A stretch of 64,000 nt of DNA from Salibacter halophilus (GCF_008806325.1 NZ_WACR01000001.1:310001-374000), one strand, 5' to 3'; shown: positions 17,374 to 26,382, counted from the first letter of the stretch. Made by a program: numbers and translations. Notes: generated by a model from the sequence alone, not told the origin.

Positions 17374-18112
17374 GCGCTATTTCTTTAATTTCAAATTTCA
17401 TCGGGTTGCCGAGTTTATCCTCAACCATGAGTCTGCCCTGCTTACTCACTCCTGTAACTTTAAGCACGGCTTGTTCTCCGTTTACTTCGTAATTTTTCCA
17501 CTGGTTAAGACCAAAAAGACTGCGCTCAAACTCTTTATCTAATGATTGAGGGTTTTCTTTCAATCTGATGTAAAGGTGTTCTAGAATTTGACAAAACTCT
17601 TCTAATAGAAATCTCAACTCAAAAAACTTTCCTGTTTGTTGTTTGAGTGATGTCGCGTTACTAGCTGTATCACCAAATTCAATCTGATTAACATTTAACC
17701 CCACTCCTATCACGCTACTTCCAATACGATTTCCTTTCCAGGAATTTTCGATTAAGATCCCTGCTGTCTTGAGGTTCTGAATGTAAATATCGTTAGGCCA
17801 TTTTATTTGAACATCTTCATATAGCTTGTCTCGCAATAATCGCTTAAGCGCTACCGTAACCAGCTTATTCAAAAGAAAGTGATCATCGGGTGCTAAAAAA
17901 CGCGGATACAATACCACGCTAAAAGTGAGGTTTTGATATGCCTGACTCATCCAGTTGTTTCCGCGCTGCCCACGACCCTTATATTGTTCATCAGTCCAAA
18001 TTACTGTTCCTTCGGGAACATTTTGTTTTGATAGGAGTTGTAGAGCGTAACGATTGGTTGAATCGACACGCTGGAGGTGAACAATATTTTGACCTGTAAA
18101 CAATGTATTCAT
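17360..18112 (-). CDS. birA: Biotin--[acetyl-CoA-carboxylase] ligase
   Basis: Attaches biotin to the carboxyl carrier protein. The 250-residue protein has the biotinyl-AMP motif GRGQRGNNWMSQ near residue 48, KWPNDIYI near 105 and GVGLNVNQ near 137. The N-terminal DNA-binding domain of E. coli BirA is missing, so it should be an enzyme only and not a repressor. It diverges from rsfS across 78 bases. Confidence 0.94.
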   Translation of the reverse strand: MNTLFTGQNIVHLQRVDSTNRYALQLLSKQNVPEGTVIWTDEQYKGRGQRGNNWMSQAYQNLTFSVVLYPRFLAPDDHFLLNKLVTVALKRLLRDKLYEDVQIKWPNDIYIQNLKTAGILIENSWKGNRIGSSVIGVGLNVNQIEFGDTASNATSLKQQTGKFFELRFLLEEFCQILEHLYIRLKENPQSLDKEFERSLFGLNQWKNYEVNGEQAVLKVTGVSKQGRLMVEDKLGNPMKFEIKEIALIRD

Positions 18113-18163
18113 ATCTATTCAAGAGATATCATAATATGAAAGTCTGTCATCAATCGAAATTCC

Positions 18164-18171
18164 TATTTTTG
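18164..18171 (+). promoter_or_regulatory. -7 box (TATTTTTG) upstream of rsfS
   Basis: A perfect TAnnTTTG element 19 bases before the rsfS ATG; a -33 element is not clear. It is the likely promoter of the rsfS-ftsH-DUF2007-cdsA run. Confidence 0.5.
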
Positions 18172-18190
18172 CAGGCTGAACACAACAAGA

Positions 18191-18559
18191 ATGACGAAAG
18201 AAAACGAAATTACATCAACCCAATTAGCTGAAACAGCCGTTTTAGGGCTTAAAGAACGCAAAGGAAAAGAAATTAAATTACTTGATTTGCGTGAGATCAG
18301 TAACTCTGTAAGTGATTATTTCGTTATATGCCACGGTTCTTCGAACACTAATGTTGCTTCACTGGCTGAATCTGTACAGGATGAAGTTCGTGAACATCTC
18401 GCTGAAAAGCCCTGGCATGTAGAAGGAACTCAAAATGCTGAATGGATAATTATTGATTATTTCAATGTTGTGGTTCACATTTTTCAGGAAAGCGTTCGTG
18501 AGTTCTATAATTTGGAAGACCTTTGGGCTGATGCCAAAGTTTCAACTATTGAAGATTAA
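18191..18559 (+). CDS. rsfS: Ribosome silencing factor
   Basis: A 122-residue RsfS/YbeB/Iojap protein that binds uL14 and blocks joining of the ribosomal subunits when nutrients are short. The family signature is clear: LDLREISNSVSDYFVICHGSS near residue 37 and EWIIIDYFNVVVHIF near 85. It is followed by ftsH after 15 bases, a common Bacteroidota arrangement. Confidence 0.95.
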   Translation: MTKENEITSTQLAETAVLGLKERKGKEIKLLDLREISNSVSDYFVICHGSSNTNVASLAESVQDEVREHLAEKPWHVEGTQNAEWIIIDYFNVVVHIFQESVREFYNLEDLWADAKVSTIED

Positions 18560-18574
18560 CAGAAACAATATTGA

Positions 18575-20737
18575 ATGAGCAAACAACAAGATTCTAAGCG
18601 CTCTAATAGAGTTAAGGGTAATATTCCCAAGCCGCCAAACAAGAACAACAAAAAGAAAAACAATTTCAATTTTTATTGGATCTACGCTATCATAGCTGTA
18701 GTGCTCATTTCTTTGAACTTGTTCAACTGGGGGCCTTCTCTAACGCCTACTACATTTCCAAAATTCAAGGAAATGGTTCAAAGTGGTGATGTAAATAAGG
18801 TCATCATTTACAATTATGAAAAGGCTAAGGTTTTTATCAAACCTGATTCCCTTGAGAAATATGAAGGAAAACTTCAGCAACCTTTAATTGGTGAGAACTC
18901 TCAAAAAGGACCTCACTTTGAATTCACCCCTCCAAAAGGAGATTTCTTTACTCAACAACTCGATGAGTGGCAAACGGAATACGATTTAGCATACGATTTC
19001 ATTCAACAGGACAACTGGGGAAGAGATATTCTCGGCTGGTTGATTCCAATTGGGTTGATGTTTGGCCTTTGGATACTGATCATGCGCAGAATGAGCGGTG
19101 GCGGTGGTCCTGGCGGACAAATATTCAACATCGGGAAATCAAAAGCTACCCTATTTGACAAAGAACAGGGAGTTAAAATCAACTTTAAAGATGTTGCCGG
19201 TCTAGAAGAAGCTAAAGAGGAAGTAATGGAAATCGTTGATTTCCTCAAAAACCCCAAACGCTACACTGCCCTTGGAGCTAAAATCCCTAAAGGTGCATTA
19301 CTGGTAGGCCCTCCTGGTACAGGTAAAACATTGCTCGCAAAAGCTGTTGCCGGTGAAGCGCAGGTTCCATTCTTCTCACTTTCAGGGTCAGATTTTGTTG
19401 AGATGTTTGTTGGTGTTGGAGCTTCTCGTGTTCGTGACCTCTTTAAACAGGCGAAAGAAAAAGCTCCTTGTATCGTATTCATAGATGAGATTGATGCAAT
19501 TGGTCGTGCTCGTGGTAAAAACGCGATGCAGGGATCAAATGATGAACGCGAAAACACATTGAACCAACTCCTTACTGAGATGGACGGTTTTGGAACAAAT
19601 AGCGGTGTTATCATTTTAGCAGCTACTAACCGTGCTGATGTTCTGGATAGAGCATTACTTCGTCCGGGACGTTTTGATCGTCAAATCAATGTTGATTTGC
19701 CAGAAAAAGAAGAGCGTAAAGCAATTTTCAAAGTTCACTTGAAGCCTTTGAAGCTTAAAGACAATGTGGATATCGAATTCTTAGCGAGCCAAACTCCAGG
19801 GTTTAGTGGTGCTGAAATCGCAAACCTCTGTAACGAAGCAGCGCTTATTGCCGCTCGTAAAAAGAAAAAAGAAATCGATAAGCAGGACTTCTTAGATGCG
19901 GTTGATAGAATCATTGCCGGGCTCGAGAAGAAAAGCAAGATCATTACTCCTGAAGAAAAGAAAACAATCGCTTTTCACGAGGCTGGTCACGCAACAGTGA
20001 GCTGGTTGTTAGAACACGCTTCACCACTTGTGAAAGTAACTATTGTGCCGCGTGGTAGAAGTCTGGGTGCAGCCTGGTATCTACCGGAAGAGCGTCAAAT
20101 CACAACCAAAAAACAGCTCTTTGATGAAATGTGTGCTGCGCTTGGTGGTCGTGCTGCTGAGGAAATCACATTCAACGAAATTTCAACCGGTGCATTGAGT
20201 GATTTGGAGAAAATCACCAAACAAGCTTATGCGATGGTCAAGATGTACGGACTCAATGATAAAATCGGAAACATTAGTTACTACGATTCATCAGGTCAAA
20301 ATGACTACAACTTTACTAAGCCATACAGTGACACAACTGCTGATGTTATTGATAAAGAGGTTAGTAAGCTCATTGAATCCATGTATGTTCGTACGAAGAA
20401 CCTTCTTATCGAAAATCAAGACAAACTGAATGAATTGGCTGAGTTACTTCTCGAAAAAGAGGTTATCTTTAGAGAAGATTTGGAACGCATTTTTGGTAAA
20501 CGTAAATTTGAAACCAAAGCTGACAAAACAGCTGAGCAAATTAGGTTGACTGAAAAGCAAGCTCAGGAAAAAAGCAGTGATAACGGTCAGAGCCAAAAAG
20601 AGCTCCCGTCAAAAGACAAAGATTCTGAGGATAAGCCGAAAAGCGATTCCGGATCTGACCAAAAAACTGATGAAAAGAAAGACTCTGATAAGAGTGATAA
20701 AAAAGAAGAAAGCACTTCAGATAATACGTCTAAATAA
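18575..20737 (+). CDS. ftsH: ATP-dependent zinc metalloprotease FtsH
   Basis: A membrane-anchored AAA+ protease of 720 residues for membrane quality control. Order: a Lys/Asn-rich cytosolic start, first transmembrane helix (about 35-52), periplasmic domain, second transmembrane helix (about 150-170), AAA domain with Walker A GPPGTGKT near 245 and Walker [10 protein letters not shown], then the M41 peptidase with HEAGH near 467. The last roughly 80 residues are a disordered Lys/Glu/Asp/Ser tail. Two motif copies in opposite orientation lie in that tail (20585-20594 and 20651-20660), writing Gly-Gln-Ser-Gln and Gly-Ser-Asp-Gln. Confidence 0.97.
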   Translation: MSKQQDSKRSNRVKGNIPKPPNKNNKKKNNFNFYWIYAIIAVVLISLNLFNWGPSLTPTTFPKFKEMVQSGDVNKVIIYNYEKAKVFIKPDSLEKYEGKLQQPLIGENSQKGPHFEFTPPKGDFFTQQLDEWQTEYDLAYDFIQQDNWGRDILGWLIPIGLMFGLWILIMRRMSGGGGPGGQIFNIGKSKATLFDKEQGVKINFKDVAGLEEAKEEVMEIVDFLKNPKRYTALGAKIPKGALLVGPPGTGKTLLAKAVAGEAQVPFFSLSGSDFVEMFVGVGASRVRDLFKQAKEKAPCIVFIDEIDAIGRARGKNAMQGSNDERENTLNQLLTEMDGFGTNSGVIILAATNRADVLDRALLRPGRFDRQINVDLPEKEERKAIFKVHLKPLKLKDNVDIEFLASQTPGFSGAEIANLCNEAALIAARKKKKEIDKQDFLDAVDRIIAGLEKKSKIITPEEKKTIAFHEAGHATVSWLLEHASPLVKVTIVPRGRSLGAAWYLPEERQITTKKQLFDEMCAALGGRAAEEITFNEISTGALSDLEKITKQAYAMVKMYGLNDKIGNISYYDSSGQNDYNFTKPYSDTTADVIDKEVSKLIESMYVRTKNLLIENQDKLNELAELLLEKEVIFREDLERIFGKRKFETKADKTAEQIRLTEKQAQEKSSDNGQSQKELPSKDKDSEDKPKSDSGSDQKTDEKKDSDKSDKKEESTSDNTSK
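20585..20660. repeat. Inverted pair of GGTCAGANCC motifs in the ftsH tail
   Basis: GGTCAGAGCC at 20585-20594 and GGATCTGACC at 20651-20660, opposite orientations, 56 bases apart, both in the low-complexity 3' end of ftsH. Confidence 0.85.
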
Positions 20738-20745
20738 CCCGAATT

Positions 20746-20973
20746 ATGAACCCAAAAGATTGGAATTTAGTTTACGAAACAAATGACAAGTTTGATGCTG
20801 AATTAATTCAGGCACATTTGAAAGAAATGGACATTGAAGCTTATGTTTTTGACCATCAAGCGTCTATGTTTAAATCTCTCAATCAAACGAACTACGCTGT
20901 AGGCGTTTATGTTCACCCTGAAAATGTGGACAAAGCAAAAGCTTACATTGAGGAGCATAACAAAAAGTCTTGA
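20746..20973 (+). CDS. DUF2007 domain protein
   Basis: A 75-residue protein opening NPKDWNLVYETNDKFDAELIQ. It has the ferredoxin-like pattern of DUF2007 proteins, labelled putative signal-transducing proteins: a first strand reporting on a substrate, AELIQAHLKEMDIEAYV, and YAVGVYVHPENVDKAKAYI. The molecular role is unknown. It lies 8 bases after ftsH and overlaps the cdsA start by 4 bases, so it is cotranscribed with both. Confidence 0.82.
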   Translation: MNPKDWNLVYETNDKFDAELIQAHLKEMDIEAYVFDHQASMFKSLNQTNYAVGVYVHPENVDKAKAYIEEHNKKS

Positions 20974-21782
20974 GTGAATTAACGGTACGCGCATTATCTG
21001 GAGGCGTATTTGTAGCGGTATTAATCACCGGTGTACTTTTGGGTTCAACTTTTTTTGTTCCGCTTTTAGCATTTTTTTCATTGATTGCGGCAAGCGAATT
21101 TTCTAAACTGGTGAAGTTTGGAAACAAGGATCTTGTACGCGTATTTATTTTGGGCGCCATTGCATTTTGGATAAGTGCTATATCCTGGCAATTCTCAATA
21201 ATTGATATTAACTCGGTTTTCGGAATTGCTATTTTCGTCCTCTTAATCATGTTAGTGGTTGTCCTGTTTAGTAAAACTCCAACCCCATTTCTTGATTCAT
21301 CAGGCGTTATTTTAGGCTTCGTTTACACACAGCTGGGCTTTCTGGGAATCTTCCTTTTTGGGCTATCTCTCGACTCAACATTCAATCCTCATAAAGTACT
21401 TTTCATTCTTATTTTGATTTGGACTAACGATACAATGGCCTACTTAACAGGCAGGGCAATGGGGAAAAACAAACTAAATGAGAGACTCTCTCCAAAAAAG
21501 ACCTGGGAAGGAACGCTTGGAGGTGCAATCGCTTCATTAGCCGGTGCTTTTATTCTTTCAAAATTCATTTTTCACTTCGATAGTAAAGCATGGATCATGG
21601 TAGGCCTTGTTGTCTCAATTTTTGCCACCCTAGGTGATCTTTTTGAATCTATGCTAAAACGCAATGCCGGAGTAAAAGATGCCGGAAACATCATTCCCGG
21701 TCATGGTGGAATACTGGATCGGTTTGACGCTGCACTCTTTGCTATTCCAGCAGCATGGGCATTTATTTTAATTTTCGCTTAA
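20970..21782 (+). CDS. cdsA: Phosphatidate cytidylyltransferase
   Basis: Makes CDP-diacylglycerol from phosphatidate and CTP at the inner membrane. The 270-residue protein has about seven hydrophobic segments, SPKKTWEGTLGG near residue 171 and the C-terminal family signature GDLFESMLKRNAGVKD followed by PGHGGILDRFDA. It starts with TTG in a TTGA overlap with the DUF2007 stop. The product feeds phosphatidylserine synthesis, whose next enzyme psd is directly downstream. Confidence 0.94.
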   Translation: MSELTVRALSGGVFVAVLITGVLLGSTFFVPLLAFFSLIAASEFSKLVKFGNKDLVRVFILGAIAFWISAISWQFSIIDINSVFGIAIFVLLIMLVVVLFSKTPTPFLDSSGVILGFVYTQLGFLGIFLFGLSLDSTFNPHKVLFILILIWTNDTMAYLTGRAMGKNKLNERLSPKKTWEGTLGGAIASLAGAFILSKFIFHFDSKAWIMVGLVVSIFATLGDLFESMLKRNAGVKDAGNIIPGHGGILDRFDAALFAIPAAWAFILIFA

Positions 21783-21799
21783 AGAATGCTGCAATACGT

Positions 21800-21807
21800 T
21801 ATATTTG
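21800..21807 (+). promoter_or_regulatory. -7 box (TATATTTG) of psd
   Basis: A perfect TAnnTTTG element 9 bases before the ATG at 21817. It overlaps an in-frame TTG at 21805, which is therefore rejected as the start. Confidence 0.5.
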
Positions 21808-21816
21808 AAGCCGCTT

Positions 21817-22476
21817 ATGAAATTTCACAAAGAAGGTAGAGTATCCATAACAATTGCTGTAATTGTAGGTTTTATCCTCATTTACCTGGGTACTCAAACA
21901 TTTGGTCACATCGTATGGCTAAAACTATTGCTGGTATTACTGGCGCTATTTATTCTTATTTCAATTCTGCAGTTTTTCAGAAAACCAGATCGCTCATTAG
22001 CAGCGTTACATCCAGATCTTGTTTATGCACCTGCTGACGGTAAAATCGTTGCTATTGAAGAAGTTGAAGAAACTGAATACCTGAAGCGAAAATGCATACA
22101 GGTTTCAATTTTTATGAGTCCGCTCAACGTACACATCAACTGGAATCCGGTTAGCGGGATCGTGAAATATTTCAAATATCACCCGGGCAGGTTTTTAGTT
22201 GCCTGGCACCCAAAATCTTCGACAGACAACGAGCGTACAACGGTTGGTGTTCAAACCAAAAACGGAACTGATGTTCTCTACCGCCAAATTGCCGGTGCTA
22301 TGGCCAGGCGAATTGTTTGGTATGTTGACGAAGGTGACGAAGTAACGCAGGGACAAGAGTTTGGGTTTATCAAATTCGGATCACGCGTTGATATTTTCCT
22401 TCCAACAACGAGCGAGGTTCGGGTTAATCTCAATGAAGAAGTTCGCGGTAACCGATCGATTATCGCTGAGATTTAA
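21817..22476 (+). CDS. psd: Phosphatidylserine decarboxylase
   Basis: Converts phosphatidylserine to phosphatidylethanolamine at the membrane. The protein is 219 residues from the ATG at 21817. Two adjacent hydrophobic segments lie near the N-terminus; PADGKIV and SIFMSPLNVHINWNPVSG are family hallmarks. The autocleavage site is the Gly-Ser of IKFGSRVDIFLP near the C-terminus, where the serine becomes the pyruvoyl group (short, PSD-B-like type). Its 3' end overlaps the convergent HAD gene by 17 bases. Confidence 0.93.
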   Translation: MKFHKEGRVSITIAVIVGFILIYLGTQTFGHIVWLKLLLVLLALFILISILQFFRKPDRSLAALHPDLVYAPADGKIVAIEEVEETEYLKRKCIQVSIFMSPLNVHINWNPVSGIVKYFKYHPGRFLVAWHPKSSTDNERTTVGVQTKNGTDVLYRQIAGAMARRIVWYVDEGDEVTQGQEFGFIKFGSRVDIFLPTTSEVRVNLNEEVRGNRSIIAEI

Positions 22477-23173
22477 GAAAATCAACCATGTGATCGTGGT
22501 GACCGACTTCAATCAACCCTTCATCTGTTCTATCATTGAGCATTTCAATTTGAGGGCTGTAAAAGCATTGCTTCATACCCACTCCTCTGGCTCCAATAAT
22601 ATCTGAGTTCCAATCGTCACCGACCATTAAAGAGTTTCCAGCTTCTGCTTTTGCTTTGGTCAGAGCCTGAAAGAATATTCGCTCATCGGGCTTTTTGTAT
22701 CCAGCACTATCTGATGTTATAACAACATCGAAAAAATGATCTAAACCACAATTTTCAAGTTTGAAATGCTGAACCTCATCAAATCCGTTTGTGATGATAT
22801 GAAGCTCATAATGATCATTGAGTTCTTCCAACATTTCAGCAGTTGATGGTAACAGCTTTTTCTGTTTGGGGCTCTCCTGGATATAGAAGTCTCCCAAATC
22901 CTTTGCTACCGGTTCTGACAAGCAACCTGCCTGTTTCAAAGTATCACCAAACCGTTTTGTACGCAAAACACTCTTTTCAACCTGTCCTTTTCTGTAAAGT
23001 GCCCACAGTTGATCGTTGATTGCTTCGTATTTTTTGATAAACTGCATAGAATCATCAAACCATTGTTGCAAACCAAAATGCTCATAAGCCATTAATAGAG
23101 CTTCACGAGAGTTGGTTTCAAAATCCCAAAGCGTTCTATCTAAATCGAAAAATATGTGTTGTACGTTCTTCAA
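22460..23173 (-). CDS. HAD superfamily hydrolase (YjjG-like)
   Basis: A 237-residue haloacid dehalogenase-type phosphatase. Motif I FFDLDRTLWDF near the start (nucleophile Asp), motif II IITNGFD, motif III KKPD, and motif IV MVGDDWNSDIIGA are all present. YjjG-type enzymes hydrolyse nucleoside monophosphates; the substrate here is inferred only. The start is the TTG at 23173, in a TTGA overlap with the upstream stop and preceded by AAGGAG five bases away. An upstream in-frame start at 23233 would lie inside the neighbouring gene. A motif copy at 22658-22667 encodes Ala-Leu-Thr-Lys. Confidence 0.88.
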   Translation of the reverse strand: MKNVQHIFFDLDRTLWDFETNSREALLMAYEHFGLQQWFDDSMQFIKKYEAINDQLWALYRKGQVEKSVLRTKRFGDTLKQAGCLSEPVAKDLGDFYIQESPKQKKLLPSTAEMLEELNDHYELHIITNGFDEVQHFKLENCGLDHFFDVVITSDSAGYKKPDERIFFQALTKAKAEAGNSLMVGDDWNSDIIGARGVGMKQCFYSPQIEMLNDRTDEGLIEVGHHDHMVDFLKSQR

Positions 23174-23628
23174 AATAACTCCTTTATTGAGTTGATTACT
23201 GGATTGGAAAAATAGGTGAGAACAAAACTCCAAAATACGACTGACATTATGTAAGCAGGAATGGATTTTCGGTCGTTACGGAAATACTTGGCCGAGATAA
23301 GTGCGCTTACCGGAATGGAAATAACTGGAATCAAAAGTGCCATTCCCACTACTCCAAATCGGTTTTTAAATCTGATAATCAGCCTGTTTTTTCTGGTGAA
23401 TTTCCTTTTCGGCCTTTTGCGCTTTTTTCTAAAACTCCTTTCAATCCAACTAAAGAACCAGGCACCAAAATAGAAGAAGAAAAGTGAACCTAGTATTCCT
23501 CCAATGATGTTGATAATGATTGCCTCTGAAGCTGAGTAGCCAGAGGCTAATATAGTTCCCGGGCCCATTAAGAATTTTGTACCGCTCACGACAAGGAGCA
23601 CCAGAATTTTTGAAAACTCTCCCCACAT
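23170..23628 (-). CDS. Small multidrug export family-like membrane protein
   Basis: A 152-residue integral membrane protein with about four hydrophobic segments and a very basic cytosolic loop in the middle (SFRKKRKRPKRKFTRKN). The layout and the GPGTILASGYS and LLIPVISIPVSALIS segments fit the putative small multi-drug export protein family (PF06695), whose transport role is not proven. It is coupled to the HAD gene by a 4-base overlap and follows upp by 11 bases. Confidence 0.72.
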   Translation of the reverse strand: MWGEFSKILVLLVVSGTKFLMGPGTILASGYSASEAIIINIIGGILGSLFFFYFGAWFFSWIERSFRKKRKRPKRKFTRKNRLIIRFKNRFGVVGMALLIPVISIPVSALISAKYFRNDRKSIPAYIMSVVFWSFVLTYFSNPVINSIKELF

Positions 23629-23639
23629 GTTCCCTTACT

Positions 23640-24290
23640 CTACTCTTTTTCTCCGTATGCTAAATCTCCTGCGTCTCCAAGTCCGGGTACGATGTATGCC
23701 TGAGCTGTGAGTTCTTCATCGATAGCGCCCATGTACAACTCTGCATTCTTCCCTATTTTTTCCTTTATGTACTCCACACCTTCATTACTGGCAATAACTG
23801 AAACGATGTAGGTTTTAGCAGGTTTTCCAAATTGCTTAACCAGCGATTGATAGCTTAAATACATAGAGCGGCCTGTCGCCAGCATTGGATCAACGAGAAT
23901 GAGTGTGCGGTTTTCAATATCAGGACAAGAAACGTATTCAACCTCAACTTCAAATTCATCGCCACTGTGATGTTTTCTGTAAGCAGAAATAAAAGCGTTA
24001 TCAGCTTTGTCAAAAACACTTAAAAAACCTTCGTGGAGAGGAAGTCCGGCTCTGAGTACAGTACCTAAAATTGGCTGACTTTTTAAATCGAAACCACTGG
24101 CTTTACCCAAAGGAGTAATGACTTCTCGCTCACTGAAATCGAGCTTTTTCGATATCTCGTAAGCCATCAAACTACCTATGCGCTTTAAATTGGCTCTAAA
24201 ACGCATCCTGTCTTTTTGAATCGTGTTGTCCCTTATCTCATTAAGGTACGTATTGATGATTGAATTTTCTTTTTGAAACTCGCGAACCAT
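23640..24290 (-). CDS. upp: Uracil phosphoribosyltransferase
   Basis: Salvages uracil to UMP with PRPP. The 216-residue protein has the PRPP loop ILVDPMLATGRSM near residue 130 and the uracil-binding end YIVPGLGDAGDLAYG. It sits between a membrane protein gene and a deacetylase gene on the same strand, in a probable operon from radC down to the HAD gene. Confidence 0.95.
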   Translation of the reverse strand: MVREFQKENSIINTYLNEIRDNTIQKDRMRFRANLKRIGSLMAYEISKKLDFSEREVITPLGKASGFDLKSQPILGTVLRAGLPLHEGFLSVFDKADNAFISAYRKHHSGDEFEVEVEYVSCPDIENRTLILVDPMLATGRSMYLSYQSLVKQFGKPAKTYIVSVIASNEGVEYIKEKIGKNAELYMGAIDEELTAQAYIVPGLGDAGDLAYGEKE

Positions 24291-24325
24291 TTCTCAATTG
24301 AATTTCAACAAAGTTAGGTTTTAAA

Positions 24326-25639
24326 TTAATCTTCGTAAATGTATTCCAGCATATCCTCGTACACTTTTCGCCATCCTTTCCATTCTCCGTACTCGCTGAG
24401 TGAATCGTTGTGCCACAAAGTGCATAACAACCCATTTACACTTTTCACACGATCGATTATTGGTTTGAAATAATTCATGGCGTCCTCTGGGTTTTTACCC
24501 ATATAGTATTTCAGCGTTGCCTCCATTAAACTGTAAGGATAAACGCGAAGTCGGGTTTGCCTGTTTTGCTCGAGATCAAAAAACAGAAAAGGGGTGCACG
24601 TTGAAGCTCTAAAACCGAGTTCAGATGCGTAGCCCATTGAATAATCGTTGTAGACTTCAATCTCTAAAAGTTCCCTATAAGATCGCGGAATATCGATTTT
24701 TAAAAAATGCTGCCGGCTATCAGCTACCGGCATGTGAATTATTTCTTTCAACCTGTTGGCTTCCATCTGTAAAAGCTCGGGATCATCAGTTGAAGCATAA
24801 GATGGATGAATCCCAACTTTGCAATAATCATTGACCGATTTAATAAGCGATCTAAACTTTCGGCTCGTGTGGGGAACGTTTTTATCGTTCACGCCATAGT
24901 TGGCCAGCAGAAAAAAGAAAACACTTTTAAAGCCGTATTTTTCAGCTTTCTTCAACACAAAATCGAAAGTGTTAAATGGATCTGACCGTTGACCTATCAA
25001 CGTTTTCAATCTATCGGTCAGATCCGAAAAGTTTAGCTGGATTACTGACCGCAAAATAGCTCCAGTGGATCTCAGCAAACCCTTTTCCATAAAAGCGTAA
25101 GCATTGTCAACATCAATTGTATTGAGATACCTGAACTTCCTGATTGGCGGAGCGCCTCCTTTTTTCCTCAACACATTTGTCACTTCCTGCATCCACATAT
25201 CAATGAGCGGAAGATTCAAAAAACTTTCTCGAAATGCGATGCTTTCCTCAGGTTTGAATCTGCCGTGCTTATCCTTTCCGTGAGGCAAATACTCTTCATA
25301 GCGAGTCACTAAATAAAAAGCGGCCGAAAACAGATCAAATGGAATATCACGACCTCCGGTTCCGAAAAAAACAGGCAACTCTTTCCACTTGAAAAAAGTC
25401 ATTTCCTGCTTCTCGATAATTCGTTCCTTCAAGAGAGCAGCCGGTTGAATGTGGATCGATTTTTCAACCACAGCACGGTGACTGTAGCAAATTGTAAAAA
25501 CACCATCTTTCAGGTCATTTTCATGGTAAACGATGTCCACAGCATATTGCAAAATATCGCCAAAAAGGAAGTTTGCAATGTACTTGAAGCGGCTCGTTTG
25601 AACCTCTGAAAATATTTGGATATGTTTTTTCTCAGGCAT
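24326..25639 (-). CDS. Polysaccharide deacetylase family protein
   Basis: A 437-residue protein. The first 130 residues are a domain I do not recognise (probably DUF7033-like); then a NodB-type fold follows: TIDVDNAYAF near residue 168, GIHPSYAS near 277 and a late LWHN near 412 as candidate metal and catalytic residues. No signal peptide is visible, so a cytoplasmic location is likely and the carbohydrate substrate is unknown. The ATG directly follows the radC stop. Two inverted motif copies lie inside (24978-24987 and 25016-25025). Confidence 0.82.
   Translation of the reverse strand: MPEKKHIQIFSEVQTSRFKYIANFLFGDILQYAVDIVYHENDLKDGVFTICYSHRAVVEKSIHIQPAALLKERIIEKQEMTFFKWKELPVFFGTGGRDIPFDLFSAAFYLVTRYEEYLPHGKDKHGRFKPEESIAFRESFLNLPLIDMWMQEVTNVLRKKGGAPPIRKFRYLNTIDVDNAYAFMEKGLLRSTGAILRSVIQLNFSDLTDRLKTLIGQRSDPFNTFDFVLKKAEKYGFKSVFFFLLANYGVNDKNVPHTSRKFRSLIKSVNDYCKVGIHPSYASTDDPELLQMEANRLKEIIHMPVADSRQHFLKIDIPRSYRELLEIEVYNDYSMGYASELGFRASTCTPFLFFDLEQNRQTRLRVYPYSLMEATLKYYMGKNPEDAMNYFKPIIDRVKSVNGLLCTLWHNDSLSEYGEWKGWRKVYEDMLEYIYED
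24978..25025. repeat. Close inverted pair of GGTCAGANCC motifs
   Basis: GGATCTGACC at 24978-24987 and GGTCAGATCC at 25016-25025: two exact reverse complements 28 bases apart, inside the deacetylase gene. They could form a ten-pair stem with a 28-base loop in single-stranded nucleic acid. They encode Arg-Ser-Asp-Pro and Ser-Asp-Leu-Thr-Asp. Confidence 0.88.
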
Positions 25640-26344
25640 TTATAGCAATCCGTCATCAGCAAAGCTAAGGTAATTTTCATCACCGATAATAAGATGATCA
25701 AGGACTTGTAAATCGAGTAACGATGCTCCTTCTTTCAGTTTTTCAGTGAGCTGGATATCAGCCTGACTAGCTGTGAGGTTACCACTTGGGTGATTGTGTG
25801 CCAGTATAATACTGGAGGCCAGTTTCTCCAAAGCAATTTGAAAAATAATTTTGGCATCAGCCACTGTTCCGCTCACTCCTCCTCTGCTTATGGTTTTATG
25901 AGTCATGATCTTGTTACCGCGGTTGAGCAAAACCACAACAAATTCTTCATGAGGAAGATCAGCCAATAGCGGGTACAGGTATTGGTAAGCGTCCTGACTA
26001 GAAGTGACCTTTTTCTTTTTGATCAATTGGTCAGATCGCCTCCTGCGAGCTAGCTCCATAGCCGCTGAAATCGTAATGGCTTTGGCATCGCCAACACCTT
26101 TGAATTTTTTGAGATCTGATATTGAGAGTTTTCCCAACTCATTGAGGTTTTGATCGCAGGAATTGAGAATTTGTTTTGATAGATCAACAGCTGATACTTT
26201 CGCTGTTCCCGAGCCTAAAATGATGGCTAATAGTTCAGCATCGCTTAAAACACTTTTGCCTTTTAGGAGTAATTTTTCACGCGGGCGATCATCCTCAGCC
26301 CAGGCTTTAATCGCGGAGTAAGGTTCATAGTTAGGGTCATTCAT
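25640..26344 (-). CDS. radC: RadC family protein (JAB/MPN domain)
   Basis: A 234-residue protein with an N-terminal helix-hairpin-helix part (ELLAIILGSG, LKKFKGVGDAKAITI) and a C-terminal MPN metalloprotease-like domain carrying AHNHPSGN near residue 183 with a downstream Asp (LDHLIIGD). The historical DNA-repair assignment is doubtful and the true role is unknown. A 30-base palindrome overlaps the start codon. The stop is immediately followed by the deacetylase ATG. Confidence 0.93.
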   Translation of the reverse strand: MNDPNYEPYSAIKAWAEDDRPREKLLLKGKSVLSDAELLAIILGSGTAKVSAVDLSKQILNSCDQNLNELGKLSISDLKKFKGVGDAKAITISAAMELARRRRSDQLIKKKKVTSSQDAYQYLYPLLADLPHEEFVVVLLNRGNKIMTHKTISRGGVSGTVADAKIIFQIALEKLASSIILAHNHPSGNLTASQADIQLTEKLKEGASLLDLQVLDHLIIGDENYLSFADDGLL

Positions 26345-26372
26345 ACAATTAAATTAACGCGTTTAATTGTAT
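26343..26372. promoter_or_regulatory. Palindrome at the radC start
   Basis: ATACAATTAAA (26343-26353) pairs with TTTAATTGTAT (26362-26372) around TTAACGCG, an 11-base inverted repeat overlapping the radC ATG. It is AT-rich, has no T tract and lies just before, not after, a gene, so it may be an operator. No regulator is identified. Confidence 0.5.
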
Positions 26373-26382
26373 AAAATTAAAA

